A DNA stretch of 64,000 nt, taken from NCBI GenBank assembly GCA_964629635.1, contig CAZVQS010000002.1, positions 507,918-571,917 on the forward strand, read 5' to 3'. The notes beneath the pieces are model-generated. The model searched no databases, had not been told where the DNA came from, and saw only the letters and a list, made by a program, of their open reading frames with translations. Positions 8,055 to 16,543 of this stretch are shown piece by piece. A program made the position numbers and the translations under genes. Each line of letters starts with the position of its first letter. The stretch's first letter is position 1. This stretch comes from YC2-FULL-38-9 sp964629635. Lineage in GTDB: Bacteria > Patescibacteriota > Microgenomatia > UBA1406 > GWC2-37-13.

Positions 8055-9592
8055 TTAGTTTTATATATGGAATTCAACGTTACCCCATCTCTTTCGATAA
8101 CTCCTATTTTTATTCCATCAACTTGACTGCATCCATGCCATCTCGTCCAGCATGTCACAAAGTCATAATTTGATATTTTTTCCGGATAGAAGCTTTCTAC
8201 TCGCAAAGGGATGTTCAATTTGTTTAAATAGTGATTCATTACGAATGTGTTACCGTATACCCCGACAACCTTTCCATTTAAGTCGTGTTTTTTTGTGTAC
8301 TTACCGAACCATTCTGCAGTCTCTTTCGCAGTAAGCCCCCAATAATCAGTTTCAAATTGGGTTTGAGCTCCCTTTAGCCCTCCTACTATTTCATTAAAAT
8401 ACAGAAACTCATAAGGGTGGGTTGTGTTATAAGAAGAAATGACCAATAAAAGATTAATCAGAATAAATACAAATAAAATTGCTCGCGCTGGTTTATACCG
8501 CCTCAACAACTCGTTGAGTGATAAAACGGACATAACCACCAATTGTGGCAATAAAAATAGAGCATGTCGAATACCGTCGTATACGACAGGTTTCAATACA
8601 ATAAATAGCATAAGGTTAACAATGAATACGAAGGTAGAAAACGCTAATAACTTATTCCTTAATATAAACAGCGTGGAAAACAATCCTAATGTAAGAAGAT
8701 ATAACGGGGTTGATATAGCAAGCCAAATTGGTATATACGATCCGGGAATATCTCTAAACGTGTATTCACGTCCGAATATTAAAACAGAGCCTTCCCAAGG
8801 AAATACTTTTGATTCCTTCATCAACGTCATGAAATTATTGAATGGATCGGCACCCACATACGGTTGGGTAACAATATGTACTAGAAATCCAATAGAACCA
8901 ATAATGATGAGATCTACGAGTATCTTGGCTATATAATTAGATCTTGCGTTATTTACGCTTTTCAATTTAATCAATCTCCAGCAAGAATAAACTACATAAA
9001 TAGAGTAACCTACCACCCTTAAAGATGCGGTTAATCCAAAAAATAGACCGAATATTAGCAACCTGAACTTCTCTCCGAAACTAGATTCATGTTTATTCGC
9101 CCAAATATAAATAAGCGCAAACGATATAAAATACATTACAGCGAAGGGTACATCTTTTGGATTCGATGGGATATCCCCAAGGAACCTGGGTGTAAAAAAT
9201 AAAAATATGGGGCCAAATAGTGAAAACCACCTGCTTTTTGTTTCGTATAACAGAAGCTCGTATACTGCGATAAAAATCAAAGTAGCAAACAATAGATTCA
9301 ATAAATGATAAGTTTCAAGACTCTCATTATCATTGAATGTATACAGTGACGCAGCATAATAACTATTGTAGAAAGGCAATTTGTTATTGGAGGTTGGAAA
9401 CAAAAAGTCTCTTTTGAGCACAGGGTCATTTCCTCTAATCCTGTTATAAAAAAGTTTGCCTCTCAGATATACATGTTCCTCGTCAATTGTTGATCCGTAA
9501 TCTTTATACGTTATTAAAGAAAAAGCGAGATAAAAAAGAAGGAATATAAGAAGCGGAATGCGTTTGACCACCAGTAAATGAAATAATTTCAT
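8051..9592 (-). CDS. PMT-type membrane glycosyltransferase
   Basis: About 513 residues from the ATG at 9592, which overlaps the stop of the upstream GT2 gene (ATGA). The STIDEEHVYLRG motif (D37-E38-E39) after the first helix matches the acidic catalytic motif of GT-C enzymes that use polyprenyl-phosphate sugars. About ten further hydrophobic segments follow, with a small outside C-terminal domain. The DNA is noticeably more AT-rich than the GT2 and nucleotidyltransferase genes beside it, which could point to transfer of the 5880-9592 pair. The GT2/PMT/YfhO order suggests donor synthesis followed by sugar transfer at the outer face. Confidence 0.75.
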   Translation of the reverse strand: MKLFHLLVVKRIPLLIFLLFYLAFSLITYKDYGSTIDEEHVYLRGKLFYNRIRGNDPVLKRDFLFPTSNNKLPFYNSYYAASLYTFNDNESLETYHLLNLLFATLIFIAVYELLLYETKSRWFSLFGPIFLFFTPRFLGDIPSNPKDVPFAVMYFISFALIYIWANKHESSFGEKFRLLIFGLFFGLTASLRVVGYSIYVVYSCWRLIKLKSVNNARSNYIAKILVDLIIIGSIGFLVHIVTQPYVGADPFNNFMTLMKESKVFPWEGSVLIFGREYTFRDIPGSYIPIWLAISTPLYLLTLGLFSTLFILRNKLLAFSTFVFIVNLMLFIVLKPVVYDGIRHALFLLPQLVVMSVLSLNELLRRYKPARAILFVFILINLLLVISSYNTTHPYEFLYFNEIVGGLKGAQTQFETDYWGLTAKETAEWFGKYTKKHDLNGKVVGVYGNTFVMNHYLNKLNIPLRVESFYPEKISNYDFVTCWTRWHGCSQVDGIKIGVIERDGVTLNSIYKTK

Positions 9593-10314
9593 TTCGCGAA
9601 GAGATTGAAATATACTATTTCCCAAAGCGCTTTCACACCGTCGACCCATCCGATTTTCTTGCCTTCCTGGTAAGTGCGTCCCGCATAGGATACGCCGACT
9701 TCGAAGATTTTGATTCCACGTATTTTGGAAATCCGCGCGGTTATCTCCGGCTCAAATCCGAACCGCTTCGTGACCAGACGGGGTGCGATATCGCGGATGA
9801 GCGCGCCCTTGAATACCTTGAACCCGGTCTCCATGTCGGTAAGGTTCAGGTTCGTGAACATATTAGAGAGAAATGTCAGGAATTTGTTCAGTACCGAATG
9901 CCAGTAGTAGAGGACCCGGTGGGGACGGTCGGATATGAAGCGGGACCCGTATACCACATCGGCATCCTTTTCCAAGAACGGGGAAAGAAGGTACGGGTAG
10001 TCCGACGGATCGTATTCAAGGTCCGCGTCCTGTACGATGACCACGTCGCCCGCCGTCATCGCGAACGCATCCTTGAGCGCGGCGCCTTTCCCTTCGTTTT
10101 TCTTTTTGAACAGCGTTTTGACATTGTTTTTTTTCGCGCGGTTAAGGAATTTCTTCAGGTTTTCGACGGTTTTGTCCTTTGACCCGTCGTCCACTATAAC
10201 GATTTCCTTATCAAGCCCGAGGGTGTCCGAGGCAAGCACTTTCTCAATGGAACTGACTATAAGTTTTTCTTCGTTAAATACGGGGATTACGATGGAGACC
10301 GTCTTGTAGGCCAT
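9589..10314 (-). CDS. GT2 polyprenyl-phosphate glycosyltransferase (DPM1-like)
   Basis: 241 residues, cytoplasmic GT-A fold. Motifs run in order: SIVIPVFNEE at the N-terminus, IVIVDDGSKD, the nucleotide and metal site VIVQDADLEYDP, and TDMETGFKVFKG. These are characteristic of dolichol/polyprenyl-phosphate mannose or glucose synthases, which load a sugar on a lipid carrier. There is no C-terminal membrane pair, so it is the soluble type. Its stop overlaps the next gene's start, which gives a tight GT2/PMT/YfhO operon, and one base separates it from the nucleotidyltransferase upstream, the likely source of activated sugar. Confidence 0.88.
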   Translation of the reverse strand: MAYKTVSIVIPVFNEEKLIVSSIEKVLASDTLGLDKEIVIVDDGSKDKTVENLKKFLNRAKKNNVKTLFKKKNEGKGAALKDAFAMTAGDVVIVQDADLEYDPSDYPYLLSPFLEKDADVVYGSRFISDRPHRVLYYWHSVLNKFLTFLSNMFTNLNLTDMETGFKVFKGALIRDIAPRLVTKRFGFEPEITARISKIRGIKIFEVGVSYAGRTYQEGKKIGWVDGVKALWEIVYFNLFAK

Positions 10315-10315
10315 A

Positions 10316-11056
10316 TCACTCTATTTTACCGGATATTTCCATATCATGCAGAGTATTCACGCCCACGCCGACTTCCTTAAAGGGTATATGGAATCCGAGC
10401 ACTTTGCGCTTTTCCCTTACGGCAATCGCGACAAGATCGGTTATGTAGTATTCGCCCGTTACGGGTGATGGCGTGATAAGGGGAAGGGCATGCGTAAGGA
10501 AATCGTACCGTACGCAGTAGAAGCCTGCGTTGAATTCCCTGACAGCGAGCACCTCCGGAGTAGCGTCTTTCTGTTCGATCACCTCATGTATTGACCCGTC
10601 GCCGTTCCTGATAATGCGGCCGTATTTCAAATCGTTCACCCGGTCGGATTCCGAGACCACAATAGTAAGCGCTTCCTTTTTGTCCATATGCTCACGCAAT
10701 AGGGATCGGATTGTTTCCCCGCGGTAATGCATCATGTGGTCGCCATATCCGATCAGGACATGCTCGGGAGGATCCGGTTCCAATGCCTCAAGCCCGCAGC
10801 GGGCGGCATGCCCGGTTCCGTACTGGTGCGGCTGGTTCACGAACCACACGTCGTATCCGGCAAGAACTTCCCTGACCGATTCGCCGTAGGATCCGACCAC
10901 TATTACGAGAGGGGACGCGATATCCTTCATAAGATCGGCCGCATAGCGGATGAGCGGTTTCCCGCGGAACGGAAGGGCGACTTTATTCATGCCGGTCAGA
11001 CGCGTCCGGGTTCCTTTGCCTCCTGCCAGTATGATGGCTGCGGTTTTCGGTGACAT
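10316..11056 (-). CDS. Sugar-1-phosphate nucleotidyltransferase, GlmU N-domain-like
   Basis: 246 residues from the ATG at 11056. A TATAAT box at 11068-11063 ends 7 bases from this ATG, so the mRNA should be leaderless from here rather than from the upstream in-frame ATG at 11071. The family motif appears as LAGGKGTRTRLTGMNKVALPF; the usual form has a single Arg before the substrate loop. QYGTGHA, GYGDHM and GEYYITDL match the uridine-diphosphate-GlcNAc pyrophosphorylase half of GlmU. The acetyltransferase half (left-handed beta helix) is absent. It probably activates a hexose or HexNAc 1-phosphate with UTP or dTTP for the glycosyltransferases downstream. Confidence 0.82.
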   Translation of the reverse strand: MSPKTAAIILAGGKGTRTRLTGMNKVALPFRGKPLIRYAADLMKDIASPLVIVVGSYGESVREVLAGYDVWFVNQPHQYGTGHAARCGLEALEPDPPEHVLIGYGDHMMHYRGETIRSLLREHMDKKEALTIVVSESDRVNDLKYGRIIRNGDGSIHEVIEQKDATPEVLAVREFNAGFYCVRYDFLTHALPLITPSPVTGEYYITDLVAIAVREKRKVLGFHIPFKEVGVGVNTLHDMEISGKIE

Positions 11057-11071
11057 AGGAAGATTATACAA

Positions 11072-12232
11072 TCAGGCGCGCTTGAGTTTAACCTGTAGAT
11101 AAGCAGTGACAACGACAAGGATAACACCGGCCACGTAAAACGGCATATCCTTGCCGTACCTGAAGAATATCTCTCCTCCCGCGATGGGGCCAATGATCCT
11201 GCCGAATCCGCCCGCTGACTGGAGGAATCCAAGCGTCCCGCCGTACTCCTCCTTCGCCACGTTTTCGGAGGCAAGGGCCTGGATGGAAGGATTCGCCAGA
11301 CTGTTGCCGACCACCAGAAAAAGCTGCGTCACGATTAGAAACAGGGGTGTCGGACTGAACGGAATAAGCACCATGCCGAGAAACAGGAAAAACATCGAAT
11401 ACTTCAGCAGGTTTTTCTCCCTGAACCGCTTTATTAGCGGCGGAAGCAGCTTGAGCTGGAAAATTACCGACAAAATTCCGACATAGGCAAACACGTATCC
11501 GTTTTCCGTAGGACCGAACCCGAAGCGTTTCTGCGCCCAGAGGGCGAATACCGACTGGAATACGGAAAAGGCTGCATTCAGGAGGAGAAACACGACAATC
11601 AGATAACCGAGTTTTTCATCCGTCATTATTTTCCTGAACTCCGCAAAATTGAATTTCGTTTTGTTCGTATGGGTTGCCTTTTTCACGTCCACCGATTCCC
11701 TGAGGAAGAGAACGTTCGTCAGTACCGTGAGGAGCGATACCCCCATCGCGAAGTAGGCCGGGTAGCTGTAGCCGAATCGGGCAAGGAACCCGCCGATCGC
11801 CGGACCGAAAATGAAACCGAGGCCGAATGCCGCGCCGAGCATGCCCATGCCTTTCGCGCGGTCCTTCTGATCGGTCACGTCCGCTATATACGCCTGCGCA
11901 ATGGATATGTTGCCGCCCGTTACGCCGTCAATGATGCGCGAAACGAAAAGAAGCGGCAGGCTGGTGGCGGACCCGAGCAGGAGATATCCGACCGCACTTC
12001 CGAGCTGGCTGATGATGAGAAGTTTTTTTCTCCCGTACCGGTCTGACAGTCTGCCGAGGATCGGGGCCGATGCCAGCTGGAACACGGAATACGTAGCGCT
12101 TAGGAACCCGATCTGGGCGGGATTCGCATTGAACCGCTCCGCGATGAAGGGAAGGAGCGGTAAAATGATGCCGAACCCGAGAAGATCTACGAACACAACG
12201 AGAAATATGGTCAAAAGCTGTTTGTTCTTCAT
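11072..12232 (-). CDS. MFS transporter, TetA/DHA1-like
   Basis: 386 residues and 12 predicted membrane helices. The loop 2-3 signature LGRLSDRYGRKKLL and the helix-5 motif LGAAFGLGFIFGPAIGG place it in the DHA1 drug-proton antiporter group, close to tetracycline-type exporters. The substrate is unknown. The promoter is unusually good: TTGACA, 17 bases, TATTAT, with a palindrome TACGGTAACCGTA between and over the -10. That layout suggests control by a repressor not encoded next door. The leader is about 8 bases. Confidence 0.82.
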   Translation of the reverse strand: MKNKQLLTIFLVVFVDLLGFGIILPLLPFIAERFNANPAQIGFLSATYSVFQLASAPILGRLSDRYGRKKLLIISQLGSAVGYLLLGSATSLPLLFVSRIIDGVTGGNISIAQAYIADVTDQKDRAKGMGMLGAAFGLGFIFGPAIGGFLARFGYSYPAYFAMGVSLLTVLTNVLFLRESVDVKKATHTNKTKFNFAEFRKIMTDEKLGYLIVVFLLLNAAFSVFQSVFALWAQKRFGFGPTENGYVFAYVGILSVIFQLKLLPPLIKRFREKNLLKYSMFFLFLGMVLIPFSPTPLFLIVTQLFLVVGNSLANPSIQALASENVAKEEYGGTLGFLQSAGGFGRIIGPIAGGEIFFRYGKDMPFYVAGVILVVVTAYLQVKLKRA

Positions 12233-12246
12233 AGGGGGAAAATATA

Positions 12247-12275
12247 ATAATACGGTAACCGTAATAATTTGTCAA
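12247..12275 (-). promoter_or_regulatory. Promoter of the MFS gene with 6-1-6 operator-like palindrome
   Basis: On the minus strand TTGACA (12275-12270), 17 bases, TATTAT (12252-12247). The 13-base palindrome TACGGT-A-ACCGTA at 12251-12263 fills the spacer end and touches the -10, so a bound protein would block RNA polymerase. No TetR or MarR-type gene is adjacent. Confidence 0.6.
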
Positions 12276-12290
12276 GGACAAAAAGGGCGT

Positions 12291-12692
12291 TTATTGTATG
12301 AGAAAGTCCTTCAGAAGTGCGCGGGCGGAGCCTGAATGGTCCACGGAGGGGTTCCGATCTTTGGTTTGGAAGCCAAGTGTAGCGTCAGTGCCGCAGGCTG
12401 CGGCAAGCTTGCCATCGCCGCCCGGATGGGAACCGAAATACCGGGTAATATCGTAAATATGTCCTTCGACCGCGATCCAACAATCGTTGCGGGTATTATG
12501 TCTACCCAACACGGCCCAATAGTCCGGAACGGAAGTCGGAGCAACTGCGGAGACGGAAGGGGATCCGGCGGGGGAGGGAACATGCGGCACGACTCGGGAT
12601 CGTTCCGCCGCACCCAGATAGTATACGAGCAGAAGAAAGAGTACAAAATTGATAAGAGCGATTTGTGCGATCTGGGTAAGCAGGCGTTTCAT
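12291..12692 (-). CDS. Membrane-anchored cytochrome b5-domain protein (B)
   Basis: 133 residues from the ATG at 12692, which overlaps the stop of the reductase gene upstream. An N-terminal helix (residues 8-28) is followed by a Pro/Ser/Val linker (30-55) and a full cytochrome b5 domain (57-133). Both axial heme ligands are present: H89 in GSHPGGDG and H119 in SVDHSGSARALLKDF, close to the classical VGHSTDAR pattern. CWIAVEGHIYDIT is the family's core strand. The anchor followed by a linker implies that the heme domain sits outside the membrane. It most likely accepts electrons from the flavocytochrome encoded just upstream. Confidence 0.88.
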   Translation of the reverse strand: MKRLLTQIAQIALINFVLFLLLVYYLGAAERSRVVPHVPSPAGSPSVSAVAPTSVPDYWAVLGRHNTRNDCWIAVEGHIYDITRYFGSHPGGDGKLAAACGTDATLGFQTKDRNPSVDHSGSARALLKDFLIQ

Positions 12693-13969
12693 ATGAGTTC
12701 GAAATTTTCGTACAGAATTTTCTCTTCCGGTACGCCGATTTGCGCAAACTGCTTTCTTAAGCTGTCCATCATGGGAGGAGGTCCGCACAGCTGTACCGCA
12801 TATCCCTGAAGATCCGCAAGATCATTGCTTATGCGCGAAACGCTGAACCGTCCCTTATCCCGGGACACCCAGTCAACAATCTTCACGTTGGCATGGCGGG
12901 AGGCCAGGCGCTTCAGTTCGGAAGAAAATATTCCCTCTTCCTTCGTGCCGTAACAGTAATAGAGACGCACCGGCATCCCGTTATGGGCGCCCCTGAGCAT
13001 ACTCAGAAACGGAGTGATACCGATACCGCCGGCAACCCATACAAGCGGCTGGTTTCCCGCAATAAAACGGTTCCCGAATGATCCATGCGGCCCCTTGAGG
13101 AACATCCGGTCGCCTTCGCGCAAACGGGAGAGCCTGACCGTGTAGTCGCCCAGCATCTTAATTGAAAAACGAAGCGTGTCTTCCTGCGGCGAACTTGCGA
13201 TCGTAAATGGATGCTGTTCGCGTCCTACCGAGGGATTGTCAAAGGCAACATAGGCAAACTGCCCGGGCCGGTATTCCATCTTCCGCCGGACCGGTTTGGC
13301 GGTTACGGTTATCACGTCAAGATTCCGCTCGGTCTTCACCACTTCGTAAGCAAAAACCCCGCCAACGGTGTTATACAGAAAAAACGTGTAGACGAACGAG
13401 AGTGTGCCCAACCCGATCCACAGAGCCATCCAGATCCGCAGGGGCATAAACACCGAGATGTCGGACGCGATAAGAAGCGCGTGGGTTCCCCCCAGAAGCG
13501 CCGCGAATCCGAGGATCTGGTGCGTGCGTTTCCAGAGATGGTACGGAAGTTTGACCACCAGCATGAATACGAATGCGGCAAGCATGAGATACAGAGCGAA
13601 TATGCCTGCGTTATAGGGCAAAAACGCTCCGGGAAGCAGGTATTGCTTGACCGCGGTTACGTTCGGAAGTGTCTGGACCGCCATGAGCAGGGGATGATTC
13701 ACGAGTAAAATGAATGCGGACATACCGAGGATATGGTGGGATTCGTATGCCTTGTCGAGACCGCCCCACAGATCCTCCACCCATTTCAGACGCGTGGACA
13801 GGACCAGGTTGGCCATAACCAAAAGCAACCCGATCAAAGCGGAGATCTGGCTGAGTGAATAAAGCGGAGAAGACAGGATAACCCCCGGCGTTTTTTTTGA
13901 CAAAAGCCAGAGGGCGGCCGTTATAGTGACGGATCCGATAATTATAAGGGCACCCCGGTTGCGCGGCAT
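12689..13969 (-). CDS. NOX/FRE-type membrane flavocytochrome reductase
   Basis: 426 residues. The N-terminal half has six to seven membrane helices with two His pairs spaced 13 apart on two helices (H79/H92 and H150/H163), the bis-heme arrangement of ferric reductases and NADPH oxidases. The C-terminal half is a ferredoxin-reductase-like module: RPGQFAYV (234-241) and HPFTIASSP (253-261) bind FAD, while GGIGITPF (314-321) and LCGPPPMMD (394-402) bind NAD(P)H. It should carry electrons from cytosolic NAD(P)H across the membrane to an outside acceptor such as O2, Fe(III) or the cytochrome b5 domains encoded on either side. Spacing is 19 bases to the gene before and an overlap with the gene after. 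Confidence 0.9.
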   Translation of the reverse strand: MPRNRGALIIIGSVTITAALWLLSKKTPGVILSSPLYSLSQISALIGLLLVMANLVLSTRLKWVEDLWGGLDKAYESHHILGMSAFILLVNHPLLMAVQTLPNVTAVKQYLLPGAFLPYNAGIFALYLMLAAFVFMLVVKLPYHLWKRTHQILGFAALLGGTHALLIASDISVFMPLRIWMALWIGLGTLSFVYTFFLYNTVGGVFAYEVVKTERNLDVITVTAKPVRRKMEYRPGQFAYVAFDNPSVGREQHPFTIASSPQEDTLRFSIKMLGDYTVRLSRLREGDRMFLKGPHGSFGNRFIAGNQPLVWVAGGIGITPFLSMLRGAHNGMPVRLYYCYGTKEEGIFSSELKRLASRHANVKIVDWVSRDKGRFSVSRISNDLADLQGYAVQLCGPPPMMDSLRKQFAQIGVPEEKILYENFELI

Positions 13970-13988
13970 AAGTTAATTGTACTGGTAT

Positions 13989-14510
13989 TCAGTCGTCCTC
14001 ATCATCATCGTCTCCGGAAAACTTTCCTCCGGCGGGCGGGGAAGCGGACGAAACCGATGTATTGCCTTGGCCGTCCACCAGATAACGCTGCATCCTGTTC
14101 AGGTTCGTGCCGTGCTGGCTCCGGTACAAGTCGGTCTGGTCCGTACCGCAGACAAACACGTCCCCGCCCGGATGCGATGTGCGAAGGCTTGTCACGTCAT
14201 ACCTGTTTCCCGATATGGTCACGATACATCTTCCAGCCGGATCCGCCGGCGCCTGCGAGCTGGATGAAGCCGATCCGGTTTCGGGTAATGCAATTGCGCC
14301 CGTATTGCCGCCCGCGGGCGGCAATACTGCAGCCGGCGTTGGGGAAATGCCTGCAGACGACTCCCGCACGTTTTTGTTTTCGGTCAAAACCACACCGGTA
14401 CCCGCTTTCACCGCAGCCATCACGCTTATTCCGATCGTGACTGCCGCCAGTATCAGAATATAAAGGGAGATAAGGGGATTTTTCCGGAAATACTCTGCTT
14501 GATGTGTCAT
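13989..14510 (-). CDS. Membrane-anchored cytochrome b5-like protein (A)
   Basis: 173 residues from the ATG at 14510; the longer frame upstream is read out of the peroxiredoxin gene and is unlikely. One helix (12-34), then a long low-complexity linker rich in Pro, Gly, Ala and Ser (50-92), then a shortened cytochrome b5-like core (93-148): GRCIVTISGNRYDVT, the heme ligand H113 in SHPGGD, and a likely second ligand H133 in SQHGTNL. The C-terminus is a very acidic tail (GDDDDEDD). The His spacing is shorter than in classical b5, so heme binding is probable but not certain. It starts the A/reductase/B operon. Confidence 0.78.
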   Translation of the reverse strand: MTHQAEYFRKNPLISLYILILAAVTIGISVMAAVKAGTGVVLTENKNVRESSAGISPTPAAVLPPAGGNTGAIALPETGSASSSSQAPADPAGRCIVTISGNRYDVTSLRTSHPGGDVFVCGTDQTDLYRSQHGTNLNRMQRYLVDGQGNTSVSSASPPAGGKFSGDDDDEDD

Positions 14511-14550
14511 AGAACGGTATCGTGACTTCTCATGCTGAAAACCTGCTGAT

Positions 14551-15006
14551 TTATGCCTGAGGCAGGGAACCGATATCCCGTATGATTTCGCCCGCATGAC
14601 GCAGGACGTCAACTTTCGGGTACTCCTTCGCGATGTTTCCCGCAGGATCGATGACGAACGTCTTGCGCAAGGTGCCTTCAAACTGCCTTCCCATGAATTT
14701 CTTCACGCCCCACGCGCCGTAGGCTTTGATGACTTCCTTCCCTTCGTCGCTTAACAGGGGAAAGGTGAGGCGGTATTTCTGCGCAAACTTCGTGTGGGAC
14801 GCCATTGAATCCTTTGACACCCCCAGAACCGTTATACCCTTTTTCCGGTACTCGTCCGCCATATCGCGGAATGCGCACGCTTCTTTCGTGCATCCGGGCG
14901 TGTCGTCTTTCGGATAAAAATACAGGACAACCCATGTGCCTTTGTAACCGGAAAGGGTGTGTGTTTTGCCGTTCTGGTCAACAAGGGAAAAATCCGGAGC
15001 TTTCAT
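14551..15006 (-). CDS. bcp: Thiol peroxidase, Bcp/PrxQ-type peroxiredoxin
   Basis: 151 residues from the ATG at 15006. PDFSLVDQNGK opens the thioredoxin-like fold; the peroxidatic Cys lies in DDTPGCTKEAC and the resolving Cys five residues later, the classic PrxQ CX4C arrangement. YPKDDTPGCT and LRKTFVIDPAGNI are family hallmarks. It reduces H2O2 and organic peroxides with electrons from thioredoxin. It is 40 bases upstream of cytochrome b5 (A) on the same strand and may be co-transcribed with the flavocytochrome module, linking that module with oxygen or peroxide stress. Confidence 0.93.
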   Translation of the reverse strand: MKAPDFSLVDQNGKTHTLSGYKGTWVVLYFYPKDDTPGCTKEACAFRDMADEYRKKGITVLGVSKDSMASHTKFAQKYRLTFPLLSDEGKEVIKAYGAWGVKKFMGRQFEGTLRKTFVIDPAGNIAKEYPKVDVLRHAGEIIRDIGSLPQA

Positions 15007-15084
15007 ATATATTACAGAATAAGTAATAGTTAAGTATAACACAATCGCGTGCATGGAACGGGGAGATTCTGGTATAGTGAATGG

Positions 15085-15645
15085 ATGCTTACGACAATAC
15101 TGCTGGGTATCGGTTTGTCCATGGACGCAGTCGCGGTGCTTTTGAGCCTCCACACGATCGACCACCGCAAGAAATCGCTCATCCATTACGTTCTGCCCGC
15201 CATGTTCGGCATCGCGCATACCGTCATGCCGATGGCGGGATGGATACTCGGCAATGGCCTGAAAGGAATCATTTCAAATTATGACCACTGGATCGCGTTC
15301 ATCCTCCTTTTTACGCTGGGCGCAAAAATGGTGTATTCCGCCCTGACCGATTCGGGGAGCGACGTGAAAATCGAGGAAGTCGTGAATTTCAAGTCACTGA
15401 CCATGCTTACGTTTGCGACAAGCATCGATGCGGTGATTGTGGGCATGACTTTTTCGTTTCTCGACCAGCCGGTCATCGCAAACTCGCTCATCATCGGCGC
15501 AACCGCCCTCACGCTCTCTCTTGCCGCAGATCTTATCGGAGACCGGATCGGGCATCTGTTCAAAAACAGCAAACAAGGGGTATTGGGAGGACTGGTGCTT
15601 ATCGGGATAGGTTTGAAGATCCTTATTGAACATCTACTTCCGTAA
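15085..15645 (+). CDS. mntP: Manganese efflux pump MntP-like (YebN/DUF204)
   Basis: 186 residues and six helices in two similar halves. The helix-1 motif LGIGLSMDAVAVLL and the repeat-2 motif FATSIDAVIVGMTF carry the paired Asp needed for Mn transport in MntP; MPMAGWILGNGL and YDHWIAFILL also match. It probably exports Mn2+. The promoter TATAGT at 15073-15078 ends exactly 7 bases before this ATG, so the mRNA should be leaderless; an ATG four bases upstream is out of frame. The 3' end overlaps the convergent deacetylase by 12 bases. Confidence 0.9.
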   Translation: MLTTILLGIGLSMDAVAVLLSLHTIDHRKKSLIHYVLPAMFGIAHTVMPMAGWILGNGLKGIISNYDHWIAFILLFTLGAKMVYSALTDSGSDVKIEEVVNFKSLTMLTFATSIDAVIVGMTFSFLDQPVIANSLIIGATALTLSLAADLIGDRIGHLFKNSKQGVLGGLVLIGIGLKILIEHLLP

Positions 15646-16542
15646 TCCTTCAATCACCTGAGTTACGGAAGAGGGAGTAAACATCTCCGGACGGATTCGC
15701 GAAAGAAAGTACCGGTTGTCCGCGGACTGGATGGAACCAGAAATCACCGACACCGCATTGCCGTACCCGGCCTCCCTCGCATATGACACCGATTCGGGGC
15801 TCATCGCGCCGTAGGGATACGCGAACGATCCGATACTGATGCCGAATTCCTTTTCAAGAAGCGATTTGCTGTCAAAAATCTCCCGGCGGGCGGTTTCGTT
15901 ATCTACGGATTTGAGGTACGGATGGGACAAAGTATGGGATCCGATCTCAACGAGTCCGCTGTTTATGAGTTCCCTGATCTGTTCATTCGTGAGGAAATCC
16001 TTTTTCCCGATAAAGTCATGGATGACATACACGGTCGCACGCATATGGTATTTGCGAAGCAGGGGGTACACAACATCATAAAAGTCGGCGTATCCGTCAT
16101 CGAACGTCAAGACAACCGCCCGCCTGGCAAGATACATCCGGGAATCGATAAGGTCATTCACGTCCTTCATGAAGTACGTTTCAAATCCGTCCCGTTTGAG
16201 ACTGGCTAGCGTTTCTTCAAACACGTGGGGAGGCGTGCTTAACCGTATGCGCAGGGTATCGCGCGTATCCTTCACGTACTCGACATAGTGGTACATAATG
16301 ATCGGTATTTTCTGTGCGCTTAACGTCGCGGCGGGGGGAGTCGGCAAAAATTCCGGTCTGGTGAAGGCTTCCTCCTTGTAGTAGGACGGTTCAACTTTAT
16401 TCTCCTGCGCCTTGTTGCCCCCTGACCGGGACGCCGAAAGGAAACGCGTACCGCCGTAATAGAGGGCAAGGCTGCCGGCGATGCCGGCAAACAGGACGGC
16501 AAATAAAATACCGTGATAGCTTTTGGGTTTCCTGGATTTCAT
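15634..16542 (-). CDS. Membrane-anchored polysaccharide deacetylase (CE4/NodB)
   Basis: 302 residues. An N-terminal anchor (10-32) and a Pro-rich linker lead to the NodB domain. VLTFDDGYADF holds the catalytic base and metal Asp, IGSHTLSHPYL gives the metal-binding His pair, and SFAYPYGAMS is motif 3. The IIMYHYVEY start is typical of the PgdA/IcaB-type subgroup. It removes acetyl groups from GlcNAc in peptidoglycan or an exopolysaccharide outside the membrane. It follows galE by one base, so the two form one operon in an envelope-modification setting. Confidence 0.92.
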   Translation of the reverse strand: MKSRKPKSYHGILFAVLFAGIAGSLALYYGGTRFLSASRSGGNKAQENKVEPSYYKEEAFTRPEFLPTPPAATLSAQKIPIIMYHYVEYVKDTRDTLRIRLSTPPHVFEETLASLKRDGFETYFMKDVNDLIDSRMYLARRAVVLTFDDGYADFYDVVYPLLRKYHMRATVYVIHDFIGKKDFLTNEQIRELINSGLVEIGSHTLSHPYLKSVDNETARREIFDSKSLLEKEFGISIGSFAYPYGAMSPESVSYAREAGYGNAVSVISGSIQSADNRYFLSRIRPEMFTPSSVTQVIEGLRK

Positions 16543-16543
16543 A

